This document shows, piece after piece, positions 13,454 through 23,665 of a stretch of DNA of 64,000 nt (the stretch's first letter is position 1; every line of letters begins with the position of its first letter). The notes under the pieces are model-generated. The model saw only the letters and a list, made by a program, of their open reading frames with translations, was not told the origin of the DNA and did not search any database. The translations under genes and the position numbers were made by a program. This DNA comes from Acidimicrobiales bacterium. Its GTDB lineage: Bacteria; Actinomycetota; Acidimicrobiia; Acidimicrobiales; JAUJNH01. The stretch spans positions 91,432-155,431 of the forward strand of contig JAUJNH010000008.1 in NCBI GenBank assembly GCA_030448245.1, given 5' to 3'.

Positions 13454-13952
13454 TCCTCCCGGCTGCTCTCAGTCGGCCGGTCACCCGGCACCTCTCGACG
13501 GAGCTCCGGCTCACCCCGGTCGGGCGCGTCGGCGAACTCCGGGTGGTAGACGGTCTCCGGTGCCGGCGGGGAGAGGCTCCGGGCGGCACAGAGGTGCGAG
13601 AGGGTCTGCTCCCAGCGGGCGCCGTCCATCGAACCGGGCGCAGCACCGTTGGAAGACGGAGGGAGCCAGCAGCCGCCAGCCCTCGCGGGCGTCGTCCTCG
13701 TCGGCCTCCGGGTACCGGCGCCGCAGGTACGGCAGGTGGTAGCCGGGCAGTCAGGTGGGGCAGTAGAAGCTCAGCCGGAGCCGCTGTCGAACCTTCCCGT
13801 CGGATCCCATGAAGCTCCCGCCGTGCCGCACATCGGCTCGGGGTCGAATACTGCTGTGGCCCCCGAAGGGCGTCAAGCGTGCGCTGCATACCGAGCGACG
13901 CCCGCCCACAAGCGCTTCGGCTTGCGAAGCTTCGTGCCGTAGCGTTGCCGAG
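13454..13952 (+). other. Intergenic stretch without an intact gene
   Basis: All six frames are short or broken. On the minus strand, fragments such as VRQRLRLSFYCPT (ending about 13751), YLRRRYPEADEDDAREGWRLLAPSVFQ and RWEQTLSHLCAARSLSPP lie in different frames in succession. This suggests a decayed gene, but I cannot name it. The ABC exporter promoter should lie near the right end. Confidence 0.4.
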
Positions 13953-15944
13953 GTGGCAGGCGAGGCGGATCGGCTGGGGTGGGGACGCCAGCTGCTGCGC
14001 TGGCTGGCCCCCCACCGGCTGAACGTCGGCATCGCCCTCGGCGCCGGGCTGCTGGGCACCGGGGTGGCGGGGCTGACGCCCCTGGTGCAGAAGGTGGTGG
14101 TCGACGACGTCACCCGCGGCACGGGCGACGCCATCGCGCCATGGCTCCTGCTGCTGGTGGTCGCCGGCGTGGCCCGCTTCGCCCTCGCCTACGTGCGCCG
14201 CTTCTTCGGCGGCCGGGTGGCGGCCGACGTGCAGTACGACCTGCGCACGGCCCTGTTCCGCCACGTGCAGCGCCTCGACGTGGCCAGCCACGACCAGCTC
14301 CAGACCGGTCAGCTCGTCGCCCGAGCCACGACGGACGTCAACGCGCTCCACCACCTGCTGAGCCTGCTGCCCCTGGTGTTCGGCAACGTGCTGCTGTTCG
14401 TCATAACCCTCGGGATCATGCTGCGGCTGTCCCCGCTGCTGACGCTGGTCGTCTTCGGCGTGGTGCCGCTCATGGCCCTGGCCACGGACCGGGTCCGCCG
14501 GACGATCTTCCCGGCCAGCTGGGATGCCAGCCAGCACGCCGGCGTGGTGGCTGGCATCGTCGAGGAGTCGGTCTCGGGGGTGCGGGTGGTGAAGGGCTTC
14601 GGCCAGGAGCGGCGCGAGCTGGCCCGCCTCAGCCAGGGTGCCGCCGACCTGCTGGCCAGCCGCACCCGCCTGGTCCGCCTGCAGGCCCGCTTCGGCCCCA
14701 CGCTCCAGGTGATCCCGATCCTGGCCCAGGTGGCCGTGCTGGCCGTCGGCGGCTGGCTCGCCATCCGGGGCCGCATCACCCTCGGGACCTTCCTGGCCTT
14801 CAACGTGTACGTCACCTCGCTGGTCGGCCCGGTCCGCACCGCCTCGTTCCTGGTGGCGGCCAGCCAGCAGGTCAAGGCCAGCATCCAGCGCCTCACCGAG
14901 GTGCTCGACGCCAACCCGCAGGTGGCTGACCGGCCGGGCGCAGCGCTGCTGACCACCGCCGACGGCGCCCTCGAGCTCGACGACGTCACGTTCGGCTACA
15001 CCCGGGACGAGGCCGTGCTCGACTCGTTCAGCCTCAGGGTGGAGCCGGGCGAGACCGTGGCGCTCGTGGGTACCAGCGGCTCCGGCAAGAGCACGGTGGC
15101 CCTGCTCCTGCCCCGCTTCTACGACGTGCACGCCGGGGCCGTCCGCATCGGCGGGACCGACGTGCGCGACGTGACCCTCGAGTCGCTGCGGCGGCGGATC
15201 GGCGTGGTGTTCGAGGAGCCGTTCCTGTTCTCCGACACGATTCGGGCGAACATCGCCTACGGCCGCCCTGACGCCACCGACGACGAGGTCGAGGCGGCGG
15301 CCCGTGCGGCCGAGGCCCACGCGTTCGTCTCGGAGCTGCCCGACGGGTACGACAGCGTCGTCGGCGAGCAGGGCCTGACCCTGTCAGGCGGCCAGCGCCA
15401 GCGAGTGGCCCTGGCCCGGGCCCTCCTCACCGACCCCCAGGTGCTGATCCTCGACGACGCCATGTCGGCGATCGACAGCCGGGTCGAAGAGGAGATCCTG
15501 GCCACCCTCTCGCGGCTGCTGGCCGGCCGGACCACGGTGCTGGTCGCCCACCGACGCTCGACGCTCCGGTTGGCCGACCGGATCGCCGTCGTCGACGGGG
15601 GCCGGGTGGTGGCGATCGGGACGGCGGACGAGCTGGAGGCGACCAGTCCGCTCTACCGGGCGCTGCTGTCGGGGCCGGACGAGGACGTCGAGCACGCCGC
15701 CGACGTCGAGGAGGCAGACGTCGCCGCTGGCCGGGATGCCGCCCCCTGGGACGGCCGGCCGACGGCCACCCTGTGGGCCCGCCGCGAGGTGTCGGCGGCC
15801 GAGGCCCTCGCCGCTGCGGGCCGCCTGCCGAAGCCGGACCCGACCGCCACCTCCCGCCCAGGAGGCCATGGGCACGGCAGGGGCGGCGGCATGCGGGGAC
15901 CGGCCACATCGGCGCCTCGATGGTGGCCACGCCCGAGCTGCTGA
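13953..15944 (+). CDS. ABC exporter half-transporter, degenerate-site subunit
   Basis: The 663-residue protein from GTG 13953 has six TM helices (about 20-310) and a C-terminal ATPase domain. Walker A is GTSGSGKST and the signature is LSGGQRQR. Walker B is followed by Asp rather than Glu (ILDDAMSAID), and the Q-loop is FEEPFLF with Glu in place of Gln. The H-loop reads LVAHRRS. These changes mark the subunit holding the non-hydrolysing site in heterodimeric exporters. A tail of about 80 residues has no TM. It overlaps the next half-transporter by 25 bases. Substrate unknown. Confidence 0.93.
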   Translation: MAGEADRLGWGRQLLRWLAPHRLNVGIALGAGLLGTGVAGLTPLVQKVVVDDVTRGTGDAIAPWLLLLVVAGVARFALAYVRRFFGGRVAADVQYDLRTALFRHVQRLDVASHDQLQTGQLVARATTDVNALHHLLSLLPLVFGNVLLFVITLGIMLRLSPLLTLVVFGVVPLMALATDRVRRTIFPASWDASQHAGVVAGIVEESVSGVRVVKGFGQERRELARLSQGAADLLASRTRLVRLQARFGPTLQVIPILAQVAVLAVGGWLAIRGRITLGTFLAFNVYVTSLVGPVRTASFLVAASQQVKASIQRLTEVLDANPQVADRPGAALLTTADGALELDDVTFGYTRDEAVLDSFSLRVEPGETVALVGTSGSGKSTVALLLPRFYDVHAGAVRIGGTDVRDVTLESLRRRIGVVFEEPFLFSDTIRANIAYGRPDATDDEVEAAARAAEAHAFVSELPDGYDSVVGEQGLTLSGGQRQRVALARALLTDPQVLILDDAMSAIDSRVEEEILATLSRLLAGRTTVLVAHRRSTLRLADRIAVVDGGRVVAIGTADELEATSPLYRALLSGPDEDVEHAADVEEADVAAGRDAAPWDGRPTATLWARREVSAAEALAAAGRLPKPDPTATSRPGGHGHGRGGGMRGPATSAPRWWPRPSC

Positions 15945-17752
15945 CGTCGGTCGCGGCCCTGCCTCCGGCCACGGACCGTCCGGACGTGGGGGTCGACGAG
16001 CTCGACGTGGCCGAGCCGTCGTTCTCCTTCTGGCGCTTCGTGCGCCGGTGGCGACGGCTGCTGGGCTTCGGCGTCGGCCTCGTCGTGGTCGACTCGGTCA
16101 CCAACCTCCTCGGGCCGACCGTCGTCCGCTACGGCGTCGACAACGGGGTCGAGCCGGGGCGGACCGGCGTGCTGTGGGCGGCCACCGCGGTGGCCCTCCT
16201 GGTCGCCGTGATCTCGTGGGGCAACGCCATCGTCGAGCAGCTCGTGACGGGCGCGACCGCCGAGAAGGTCCTGTACGCGCTGCGGGTGCGGGTGTTCGCC
16301 CACCTGCAGCGCCTGTCGCTCGGCTACTACGACCGCGAGATGGGCGGCCGAATCATGACCCGCATGACGACCGACGTCGACGCCATGCAGCAGCTGCTGG
16401 CGACCGGCCTGGTGCAAGCGGTCGTCAGCGGCGTCACCTGCAGCGGCGTGGCCGTGGCGCTCGTCCTGATGAGCCCGCCGCTGGCCCTCGTCACGTCTGC
16501 CGTCGTCCCGCCGCTGGCCCTCGCCACCTGGCTGTACCGCCGGCGGGCCCACGCGGCCTACGACCGGGCCCGCGAGCGGGTGGCCGAGGTCAACGCCGAC
16601 TTCCAGGAGAACCTCTCGGGGGTCCGGGTGGCGCAGGCCTACAGCCGGGAGGAGCGCAACGAGGCCCGCTTCGCCGGGCTGGCCGACCGCTACCGGCGGG
16701 CCCGGGTCGACGCCCAGCGCCTCGTCGCCCTGTACTTCCCGTTCGTCGAGATGCTCTCGGAGCTGGCCAACGCCCTGGTGCTGGGAGCCGGAGCGGTGTT
16801 CGTGACCCGCGGCACCACCACGACGGGCGAGCTCATCGCCTTCCTCCTGTACCTCAACCTGTTCTTCGCGCCGATCCAGCAGCTGTCGTCGGTGTTCGAC
16901 ACGTGGCAGCAGGCCCGCATCTCGATCGGCCGGATCGAGGGGCTCCTGGCCCTGCCCTCGGGCACGCCGCCGGCCGATCACCCGGTCGACCCGGGGCGCC
17001 CGACCGGCCGGATCGACCTGGTCGGCGTCCGGTTCCGCTACGACGGCACGGCCGACGAGGCACTGCGGGGCGTCGATCTCACCATCGAGCCGGGCCAGAC
17101 CGTCGCCTTTGTCGGTGAGACGGGCGCCGGCAAGTCGACGGTCCTGAAGCTGGTGGCCCGCTTCTACGACGTCACCGGCGGCGCCGTGCTCGTCGACGGC
17201 GTCGACGTCCGCCAGCTCGACCTCACGGCCTTCCGCCAGCAGCTCGGCGTGGTGCCGCAGGAGCCGTTCCTGTTCGCCGGGACGATCCGCGACAACATCG
17301 CCTACGGCCGCCCGGACGCCACCGAGGCCGAGGTCGAGGCGGCGGCCCGGGCGGTCGGTGCCCACCCGGTGGTGGCCAGCCTGCCGGGCGGCTACACCCA
17401 CGTCGTCGGTGAGCGCGGCCGCAGCCTGTCGGCCGGGCAGCGCCAGCTGATCGCCCTGGCCCGCGCCCTGCTTCCCGACCCGCCGATCCTCCTGCTCGAC
17501 GAGGCCACGGCCAACCTCGACCTGGCCACCGAGGCCAGGGTGACCGAGGGGATGGGGGTCGCGGCCCGTGGCCGCACCACCCTCCTGATCGCCCATCGCC
17601 TGCCCACCGCGGCGGGAGCCGACCGCATCGTGGTCCTCGACGGCGGCCGGGTGGTCGAGTCGGGCACCCACGCCGAGCTGCTGGCTCGCGGCGGCCGCTA
17701 CACCCAGCTGTGGCAGGCGTTCGCCGGAGCCGACGCCGGCGCCGCCGCCTGA
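15920..17752 (+). CDS. ABC exporter half-transporter, catalytic-site subunit
   Basis: The 610-residue protein from ATG 15920 has six TM helices and an ATPase domain. Walker A is GETGAGKST, the Q-loop VVPQEPFLF, and Walker B with canonical catalytic Glu is [11 protein letters not shown]. The signature is altered (LSAGQRQL). An altered signature here and an altered Walker B in the partner fall on the same composite site, as expected for a TM287/288-type heterodimer. The long N-terminal extension in the ORF track overlaps the previous gene out of frame and was rejected. Confidence 0.94.
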   Translation: MVATPELLTSVAALPPATDRPDVGVDELDVAEPSFSFWRFVRRWRRLLGFGVGLVVVDSVTNLLGPTVVRYGVDNGVEPGRTGVLWAATAVALLVAVISWGNAIVEQLVTGATAEKVLYALRVRVFAHLQRLSLGYYDREMGGRIMTRMTTDVDAMQQLLATGLVQAVVSGVTCSGVAVALVLMSPPLALVTSAVVPPLALATWLYRRRAHAAYDRARERVAEVNADFQENLSGVRVAQAYSREERNEARFAGLADRYRRARVDAQRLVALYFPFVEMLSELANALVLGAGAVFVTRGTTTTGELIAFLLYLNLFFAPIQQLSSVFDTWQQARISIGRIEGLLALPSGTPPADHPVDPGRPTGRIDLVGVRFRYDGTADEALRGVDLTIEPGQTVAFVGETGAGKSTVLKLVARFYDVTGGAVLVDGVDVRQLDLTAFRQQLGVVPQEPFLFAGTIRDNIAYGRPDATEAEVEAAARAVGAHPVVASLPGGYTHVVGERGRSLSAGQRQLIALARALLPDPPILLLDEATANLDLATEARVTEGMGVAARGRTTLLIAHRLPTAAGADRIVVLDGGRVVESGTHAELLARGGRYTQLWQAFAGADAGAAA

Positions 17753-17819
17753 CCGACACACACCAAGAAAAAGAGCAGCGGACAGCCCGATCGGCCGGGT
17801 CGCTGAGTAGGTTGGGCCG

Positions 17820-19619
17820 GTGGCCCCACTGAGACGACTTCGCCGCGGACGAGCCTGGCTGGCTGGCCTGGTCGTGGCCGTCGGCCTCGTCCCGGTCACC
17901 GTCGGTCTCGACGTCCCCGGCCGTCACGCCGGCCCGGCCATCGATCCCTCCCTGACCGCCACGAGCCGTGAGGTTCCGGTCGTGGTGCAGGCGCGGCCTG
18001 GCCGTGTCGACCACGCGGCGCGCCGGGCGGCCGCGGCCGGTGGCCAGGTCGGAGCGCCCCTCCCCATCGTCGACGGCTTCGCGGCCCGGCTCTCCGGCCG
18101 GTCCCTCGCCGCGCTCGCTGGTTCGCCGGACATCGTGGCCATCACCCTCGACAGGCAGGGGGCGTTCACGTCGAGCGGGAGCCAGCTGAAGCCTCCCGTC
18201 GAATCGCCCTTCGTTCAGGTGACGGGCGTCGGCGATGCGCGGGCGAGCGGGTTGCGAGGAGGCGGCGTCACGGTGGCGGTGCTCGACACCGGCATCTCGC
18301 CGATGCCCGATGTGGCCAGCCGCACCGTCCACGGCCCCGACCTTTCCGGGGAGGGGACGCTGATCGACTCCTATGGCCACGGCACGGTCATGGCCGGCAT
18401 CATCGGCGGGGACGGAGGCGACTCGGCCGGCCGGCGGGCCGGCGTGGCTCCCGACGCCCGGCTGGTGGCGGTCAAGGTGGCCGGGCGGAACGGCGCCGTC
18501 GACGTCTCGACCGTGCTCGAGGGCATGGCCTGGGTGGCCACCTACCGGCAGGCGCTCGGCATCCGGGTGCTGAACCTGTCCTACGGCACCCGCTCCACCC
18601 AGGACCCTCGCCTCGACCCGCTCAACTTCGCGGTGCAGCGCCTCTGGGCGCAGGGTGTGGTCGTGGTGGCCGCCGCCGGCAACGGCGGGCCGGGGCCAGG
18701 CACGATCACCAAGCCAGGCGACGACCCCGTGGTGCTGACCGTCGGCGCCTACGACGACCGGGGCGACACCTCCCCCCGCAACGACCTGGTTCCGGCCTGG
18801 TCGTCGCGGGGCCCGACGGCCCAGGGCGTCGCCAAGCCCGACCTGGTCGCTCCCGGGCGCACCGTGGTCGCCACCCGCTCCTACGGGTCGGCGGTGGAGC
18901 AGGAGAACCCCGAGTCGCTGGTATCGCCCAGCTACATCAAGGGCAGCGGCACCTCGGAGGCCGCGGCGGTCACCTCGGGCCTGGTGGCGCTGCTTCTCCA
19001 AGCCCATCCGACCTGGACGCCCGACCAGGTCAAGCAGGCGCTCACCTCGACCGCGGTCCCACTGGCCACCGCCGCGCCGGCCGCCTCCGGCCATGGGCGG
19101 GCCCGGGTGGACCGGGCGCTCCAAGCCGATCCTGGGCCTGCGGTGCGCCAGCGCCTGACGGCCACCGGCCTCGGCTCGCTGGAGGCCAGCCGGGGCGGAG
19201 CCCACCTGGTGGCCGCCTGCGGCCTCATCGTGGGCGAGAAAGACGTGCTCTGCCAGCCCTGGAACCCGTCGGCCTTTGCCGGCGGCACCTGGACCGGCGG
19301 CACCTGGACCGGCGGCACCTGGACCGGCGGCACCTGGACCGGCGGCACGTGGACCGGCGGCACCTGGACCGGCGGCACCTGGACCGGCGGCACCTGGACC
19401 GGCGGCACCTGGACCGGCGGCACCTGGACCGGCGGCACCTGGACCGGCGGCACCTGGACCGGCGGCACCTGGACCGGCGGCACCTGGACCGGCGGCACCT
19501 GGACCGGCGGCACCTGGACCGGCGGCGCCTGGACCGGCGGACCGACCGCCGGCTGGACCGGAGACAGGTCGTCCCGGCGGGCCGACGGTCGGCCCGGCAC
19601 GCTCACCGTTCTGGGGTGA
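17820..19619 (+). CDS. Secreted subtilisin-like (S8) serine protease with C-terminal GGTWT repeats
   Basis: A 599-residue exported protease. The signal peptide is about residues 1-30, followed by a propeptide-like segment to about 130. The catalytic triad is visible: Asp156 in AVLDTGIS, His187 in [10 protein letters not shown] and Ser379 in GSGTSEAAA, with oxyanion Asn288 in AAAGNGG. After about residue 485 the protein becomes 17 pentapeptide repeats (16 GGTWT, 1 GGAWT), then GWTGDRSS. The repeat tail may bind wall polymers or form a stalk; that is inference. Start GTG 17820. Confidence 0.93.
   Translation: MAPLRRLRRGRAWLAGLVVAVGLVPVTVGLDVPGRHAGPAIDPSLTATSREVPVVVQARPGRVDHAARRAAAAGGQVGAPLPIVDGFAARLSGRSLAALAGSPDIVAITLDRQGAFTSSGSQLKPPVESPFVQVTGVGDARASGLRGGGVTVAVLDTGISPMPDVASRTVHGPDLSGEGTLIDSYGHGTVMAGIIGGDGGDSAGRRAGVAPDARLVAVKVAGRNGAVDVSTVLEGMAWVATYRQALGIRVLNLSYGTRSTQDPRLDPLNFAVQRLWAQGVVVVAAAGNGGPGPGTITKPGDDPVVLTVGAYDDRGDTSPRNDLVPAWSSRGPTAQGVAKPDLVAPGRTVVATRSYGSAVEQENPESLVSPSYIKGSGTSEAAAVTSGLVALLLQAHPTWTPDQVKQALTSTAVPLATAAPAASGHGRARVDRALQADPGPAVRQRLTATGLGSLEASRGGAHLVAACGLIVGEKDVLCQPWNPSAFAGGTWTGGTWTGGTWTGGTWTGGTWTGGTWTGGTWTGGTWTGGTWTGGTWTGGTWTGGTWTGGTWTGGTWTGGTWTGGTWTGGAWTGGPTAGWTGDRSSRRADGRPGTLTVLG
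19281..19535 (+). repeat. 15-bp tandem repeat, 17 units, inside the S8 protease gene
   Basis: The unit GGCGGCACCTGGACC is repeated head to tail with only two variant units, one CACGTGG and the last GCCTGG. Each encodes Gly-Gly-Thr-Trp-Thr. Near-identity at synonymous positions implies recent expansion by slippage or unequal crossing-over. Unit number is likely to vary between strains and to be error-prone in assembly. Confidence 0.97.
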
Positions 19620-19668
19620 CCGCCCCAAGCGGGGCCAGGCCGTCGCCGGCGAGCGCTCGGCCGACTAG

Positions 19669-22196
19669 GTGGCTGCGACCCACGCAGAAGACCGGGCCAC
19701 GCTGCACCGGTTCGTGGGGTTCACCACGGTGCTGGGGGTGGCCTGCATGGCGATGGCGGCCGCAACCCTGGGCGGGTCGGCACCGCCACTCCCGTGGCGC
19801 CTGGCAGCCGTCGCCGCAGGCTTCGCGACCGCCGACGCCGCCCTGGTGCACCTCCGCTTCGGTCACGACCGCTGGTCCTTCAACTGGTCCGAGGTCGTGG
19901 TGGTCGTCGGGCTGACGGTGCTGCCACCGGCGTGGATCGTCCTCGCAGCCCCCGCCGGGGTGGCGGCTGCCAACCTTTGCCTTCGTCGGCCCCCGGTGAA
20001 GGTCCTCTTCAACGTCGCCGTCGCCGCCGTCGGCACCGCTGCTGCCTGGCTGACGTACTCGGCCGTCGAGGGGATGGCCGACGGCGCCGGGATCGGCCCG
20101 ACGACGCTCCGGCTCGTGGCCGCCTCCCTCGCCTCATGGGCCGTCACGACCGCCGCCGTCTCGTTCGCCGTGGCCACCTCGCAGAACGTGTCCGTCGGCT
20201 GGGTGCACGCCAAGGCCTTCCGCATGAACCTCGTGGTCTGGGTCGGCAACACCGCGATGGGCTGCCTCGTCGTCGGCATCGGCGCCACGGAACCCACGGC
20301 CCTGTACGCCATCCCGGGCCTCGCGGCCATGCTCGCCGTGATCTACCGGGGCTACCTGGTGGCGCTCGAGGAGCGCGACACCTGGGAGCGGCTCCAGGCG
20401 GTGTCACGCCAGCTCCTGGGTGCGGACGCCGAGAGCATGGCGGAGGTGGCGATCGATGGCGCGCTCGCGCTGCTCCAGGCCGAGTTCGCCGACTTGATGC
20501 TGGTCGAGAACGAGCGCGACCGCGCCGCCATCGGTTGGCGCCGAACCGCCGGCGGCCAACTCGATCGCCTCATGGGGGACCCGTTCGACCTGACCCCCGG
20601 CAGCTGGGGCCGGGTGCTCTCCGACCGGGCTGCGTTCACCATCGACCTCTCGTCGTCGACCGGGCCCCAGCACGACGAGCTGCGTGCCATGGGGCTGACG
20701 TCGCTCAGCGCCGCCCCCTGCTCGTGCACGGCCGCTGCCTGGGCACCTTGCGGATCGGCTTCCGAGGCCCCGTGCGGCTGCGGGCTCGGGAGCGGCAGGT
20801 GCTGGAGACGTTCGCCAACCACATCAGCGCCGCCGCCAACGCCGTCCAGCTGTTCGAGCGGCTCCGTTCGCTGGCCCTGTTCGACGCGCTGACCGGCCTG
20901 CCCAACCGGGCCGAGCTGACGGGGCGCCTGCGCGACGCCGTGGCCGGCGACGGGGTCGTGAGCGTGCTGTTCCTCGACCTGGACCGGTTCAAGGTGGTCA
21001 ACGACTCGTTGGGCCACCAGGCCGGAGACCGGGTGCTGCAGGAGGCGGCCTCCCGCCTGCGTGCCGCCCTGCCCGAGGGAGCCGTCGCCGGGCGCTTCGG
21101 CGGTGACGAGTTCGTGGTGGTCTGGCCAGGCATGGCGGACGAGGCCGTGGCCGCCGACGTGGCCGCCCGGCTGGCCGCCGCGGTGGCGCAGCCGATCGAG
21201 GTGGACGGCAGCCAGCTGCTGCTGACGGCCAGCGTCGGGGTCGTCGTCGCCCCCGGGGGCAGCGCCACCCCGGCCGGCCTCCTGCGCGACGCCGACGCCG
21301 CGATGTACCTGGCGAAGGAGCGGGGGCGTGACCGCGTCGAGCTGTTCACGGCCGCGGTGCGCACCACCGCGGTCCGCCGCCTCGAGCTGGAGAACGAGCT
21401 GCGTGCAGCCCTGGAGAGGTCAGAGCTGGTCGTGCACTACCAGCCGATCGTCCGCCTGCGGGACCGCCGGGTGATCGGGGCCGAGGCGCTGCTGCGCTGG
21501 CACCACCCGCAGCGGGGAGTGGTACCCACGAACGAGTTCGTCGCGGTGGCCGAGGAGACGAAGCTGATCCTGTCGCTCGGCGCCTGGGTGCTGGACGAGG
21601 CCGTGGGCAGCCTCCGGCGGTGGGACGAGGCGACGGCCGAACCGCTCGGGGTCTCGGTGAACCTGTCGGCCCGCCAGCTCAGCTCGTCCCGCCTGGTCGA
21701 CGAGGTGGTCTGCACGCTCTCCCGGGCCGGGGCCGATCCGGCCCGTGTCACGTTCGAGGTGACCGAGTCCTCGCTGGTCGACCTGGCCGGCGAGGCGGTG
21801 GGGAACCTCGGCCGGTTGCGAGCCCTCGGCTGCACCATCGCCCTCGACGACTTCGGGACGGGCTGGTCCTCGCTGTCCTACCTCCAGCGCCTGCCGGTCG
21901 ACTGCCTGAAGCTGGACCGCTCCTTCGTGGCCCGCCTCGACGAGGACGGCCGGGACCGCGCCGTCGTCGGCAGCCTGGTGAACCTGGCCCACGCCCTCGG
22001 CCTGGTCGTCGTGGCCGAGGGGGTCGAACGGGAGGCCCAGCTCGACGTGCTCCTCGACTTCGGCTGCGACGCCGCCCAGGGCTTCCTCCTGCAGCCGCCG
22101 TGCACCGCCGCCGACCTGCTGCAGGCCGTCGGCCAGCCCGGTGGCTGCTGGCCGGCCGCATCGGCCACGCCGGTCCCCCTCTTCCGCAGCGCCTGA
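19669..22196 (+). CDS. Membrane-anchored GAF-like/GGDEF/EAL cyclic-di-GMP protein (one apparent frameshift)
   Basis: Frame one (19669-~20715) encodes about six TM helices and a GAF-like region (AESMAEVAIDGALALLQAEFADLMLVENERD). Frame two resumes with LLVHGRCLGTLRIGF..RERQVLETFANHISAAANAVQLFERLRSLALFDALTGLPN. One missing C in the run at 20714-20718 reconciles them, giving 842 residues. The cyclase motif is intact GGDEF. The EAL domain keeps EALLRW, SVNLSARQ, FEVTES, DDFGTG and AEGVER, so both synthesis and hydrolysis of c-di-GMP look possible. Start GTG 19669 directly follows an in-frame stop. Confidence 0.87.
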
Positions 22197-22216
22197 ACGA
22201 CCGGGGCCGTCCCGCC

Positions 22217-22873
22217 TCACAGGCGCCAGTCCACCGGCTCCCGACCCGCCTCGACCAGGGCGGCGTTGGCCCGGCTGAAGGGCCGGCTGCCGAAGAACCC
22301 GTTGCTGGCCGACAGGGGTGACGGGTGGGCCGACTCGAGGACGACGTGGCGGCCCTGGTCGACCAGTGCCCGCTTGCGCCGCGCCGAGGCCCCCCACAGC
22401 ACGAACACGACCCGTTCGGCCTTGGCGTCGACCGCCTTGATGACCTCGTCGGTGAAGGTCTCCCACCCCCGGCCCTGGTGGCTGGCCGCGGCGCCGCCCC
22501 GCACGGTGAGCGTGGTGTTGAGCAGGAGCACGCCCTGGCGGGCCCAGGGCTCGAGGCTGCCGCTGCGGGGCGGCGGGATGCCGAGGTCATCCTGCAGCTC
22601 CCGGAAGATGTTGCGGAGCGACGGCGGGAGCGCCACGCCGGGGCGGACGCTGAAGGCCAGGCCGTGGGCCTGCTCGGCACCGTGGTACGGGTCCTGGCCG
22701 AGGATCACGACCTTGGTCGCCGCCCGCGGCGTCAGGTGCAGGGCGGCGAAGACCTCGGCCGCCGGAGGGTGCACGGGGTGCTGGTCCCGCTCGGCGGCCA
22801 CGAAGGTCTGCAGCTCGGCCCAGTACGGCTTGGCCAGCTCGGCCCCGAGCACCGGGTGCCAGTCGGTCTTCAC
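22217..22873 (-). CDS. ung: Uracil-DNA glycosylase, family 1
   Basis: This enzyme excises uracil from DNA in base-excision repair. At 218 residues it is of standard length. It has the water-activating GQDPYHG (Asp61), LLLNTTLTV and the DNA-intercalating AHPSPLSAS loop near 183. It is convergent with the GGDEF-EAL gene, which ends 20 bases away. Confidence 0.97.
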   Translation of the reverse strand: MKTDWHPVLGAELAKPYWAELQTFVAAERDQHPVHPPAAEVFAALHLTPRAATKVVILGQDPYHGAEQAHGLAFSVRPGVALPPSLRNIFRELQDDLGIPPPRSGSLEPWARQGVLLLNTTLTVRGGAAASHQGRGWETFTDEVIKAVDAKAERVVFVLWGASARRKRALVDQGRHVVLESAHPSPLSASNGFFGSRPFSRANAALVEAGREPVDWRL

Positions 22874-22898
22874 CGCACCAGCTCGCGCCGCACTGTGG

Positions 22899-23396
22899 TC
22901 AGGCGGCTTGGGTCAGGTACGGCTCCCACGCCGGGTCGATCCGCCCGACGCCGACCACAAGCCACCGGGTGCCGCGAGGGACCGTGGGCGTGGTGCGCAG
23001 GGTCCACCCGAGCTCGGCCAGGAGGCGGTCGCCCTTGCGGCCGTTGCACAACCGGCAGGCGGCCACCACGTTCTCCCACTCGTGGTGGCCGCCTCGCGAG
23101 CGGGGCACGACGTGGTCGACGGTGTCCGCGCTCCTGCTGCAGTAGGCGCACCGGTGGGCGTCACGGGCGAGGAGGGCCCGGCGGGTGAGGGGCAGGCGGG
23201 CCCGGTAGGGGACCCGCACGTAGGTGGTGAGCCGGATGACCGAGGGGATGGGCAGGGCGGTCGACGCCGAGCGCACCACGCCGCCGCCGGCCTCGATGAT
23301 CTCGGCCTTCTCGGCGAGCACCAGCACGATCGCCCGCTTCAGCGGGACGACGCACAGCGGCTCGTAGCTGGCGTTGAGGAGCAGGGTGCCCTTCAT
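22899..23396 (-). CDS. HNH endonuclease family protein
   Basis: From ATG 23396 the protein is 165 residues. It carries the zinc-finger-like HNH module CAYCSRSADTVDHVVPRSRGG..NVVAACRLCNGRKG. The N-terminal MKGTLLLNASYEPLCVVPLKRAIVLVL is typical of the widespread actinobacterial stand-alone HNH proteins, whose role is not settled. The 239-residue track version adds an unlikely Arg-rich extension. It ends 25 bases upstream of ung on the same strand. Confidence 0.9.
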   Translation of the reverse strand: MKGTLLLNASYEPLCVVPLKRAIVLVLAEKAEIIEAGGGVVRSASTALPIPSVIRLTTYVRVPYRARLPLTRRALLARDAHRCAYCSRSADTVDHVVPRSRGGHHEWENVVAACRLCNGRKGDRLLAELGWTLRTTPTVPRGTRWLVVGVGRIDPAWEPYLTQAA

Positions 23397-23665
23397 GCCC
23401 GGCCGGCCCAGAACGACAAAGGCCGCCCACATGGGCGGCCGGCGGTACTTGGGAGGCGGAGCGGGGCTGCGTGCGCCCTCCGCCGCCGCCGTGGCGCGCC
23501 GTGCTGCTCGCTCCGATCCCCCGTCGGCCAGCGGGCTGCCACGGCCCGAACGATACCGGCGCCGGCGGGGCGCCGCCGACCATATGCCGCTGCACGGGAA
23601 GCCACTGGCCCTGAACACCTAGCATTCGCCCTTCGGGTGGCTCATCCCGAGGACTAGAGGAGCGC

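Noticed and set aside
13751-13830. RbpA-like N-terminus (LRLSFYCPT) on the minus strand
   Set aside because: Only a few residues fit, the frame stops immediately and the downstream frames do not match RbpA.
19281-19535. Possible CRISPR or minisatellite array
   Set aside because: 15-bp units have no spacers and are in frame within a protease gene; it is a coding tandem repeat.
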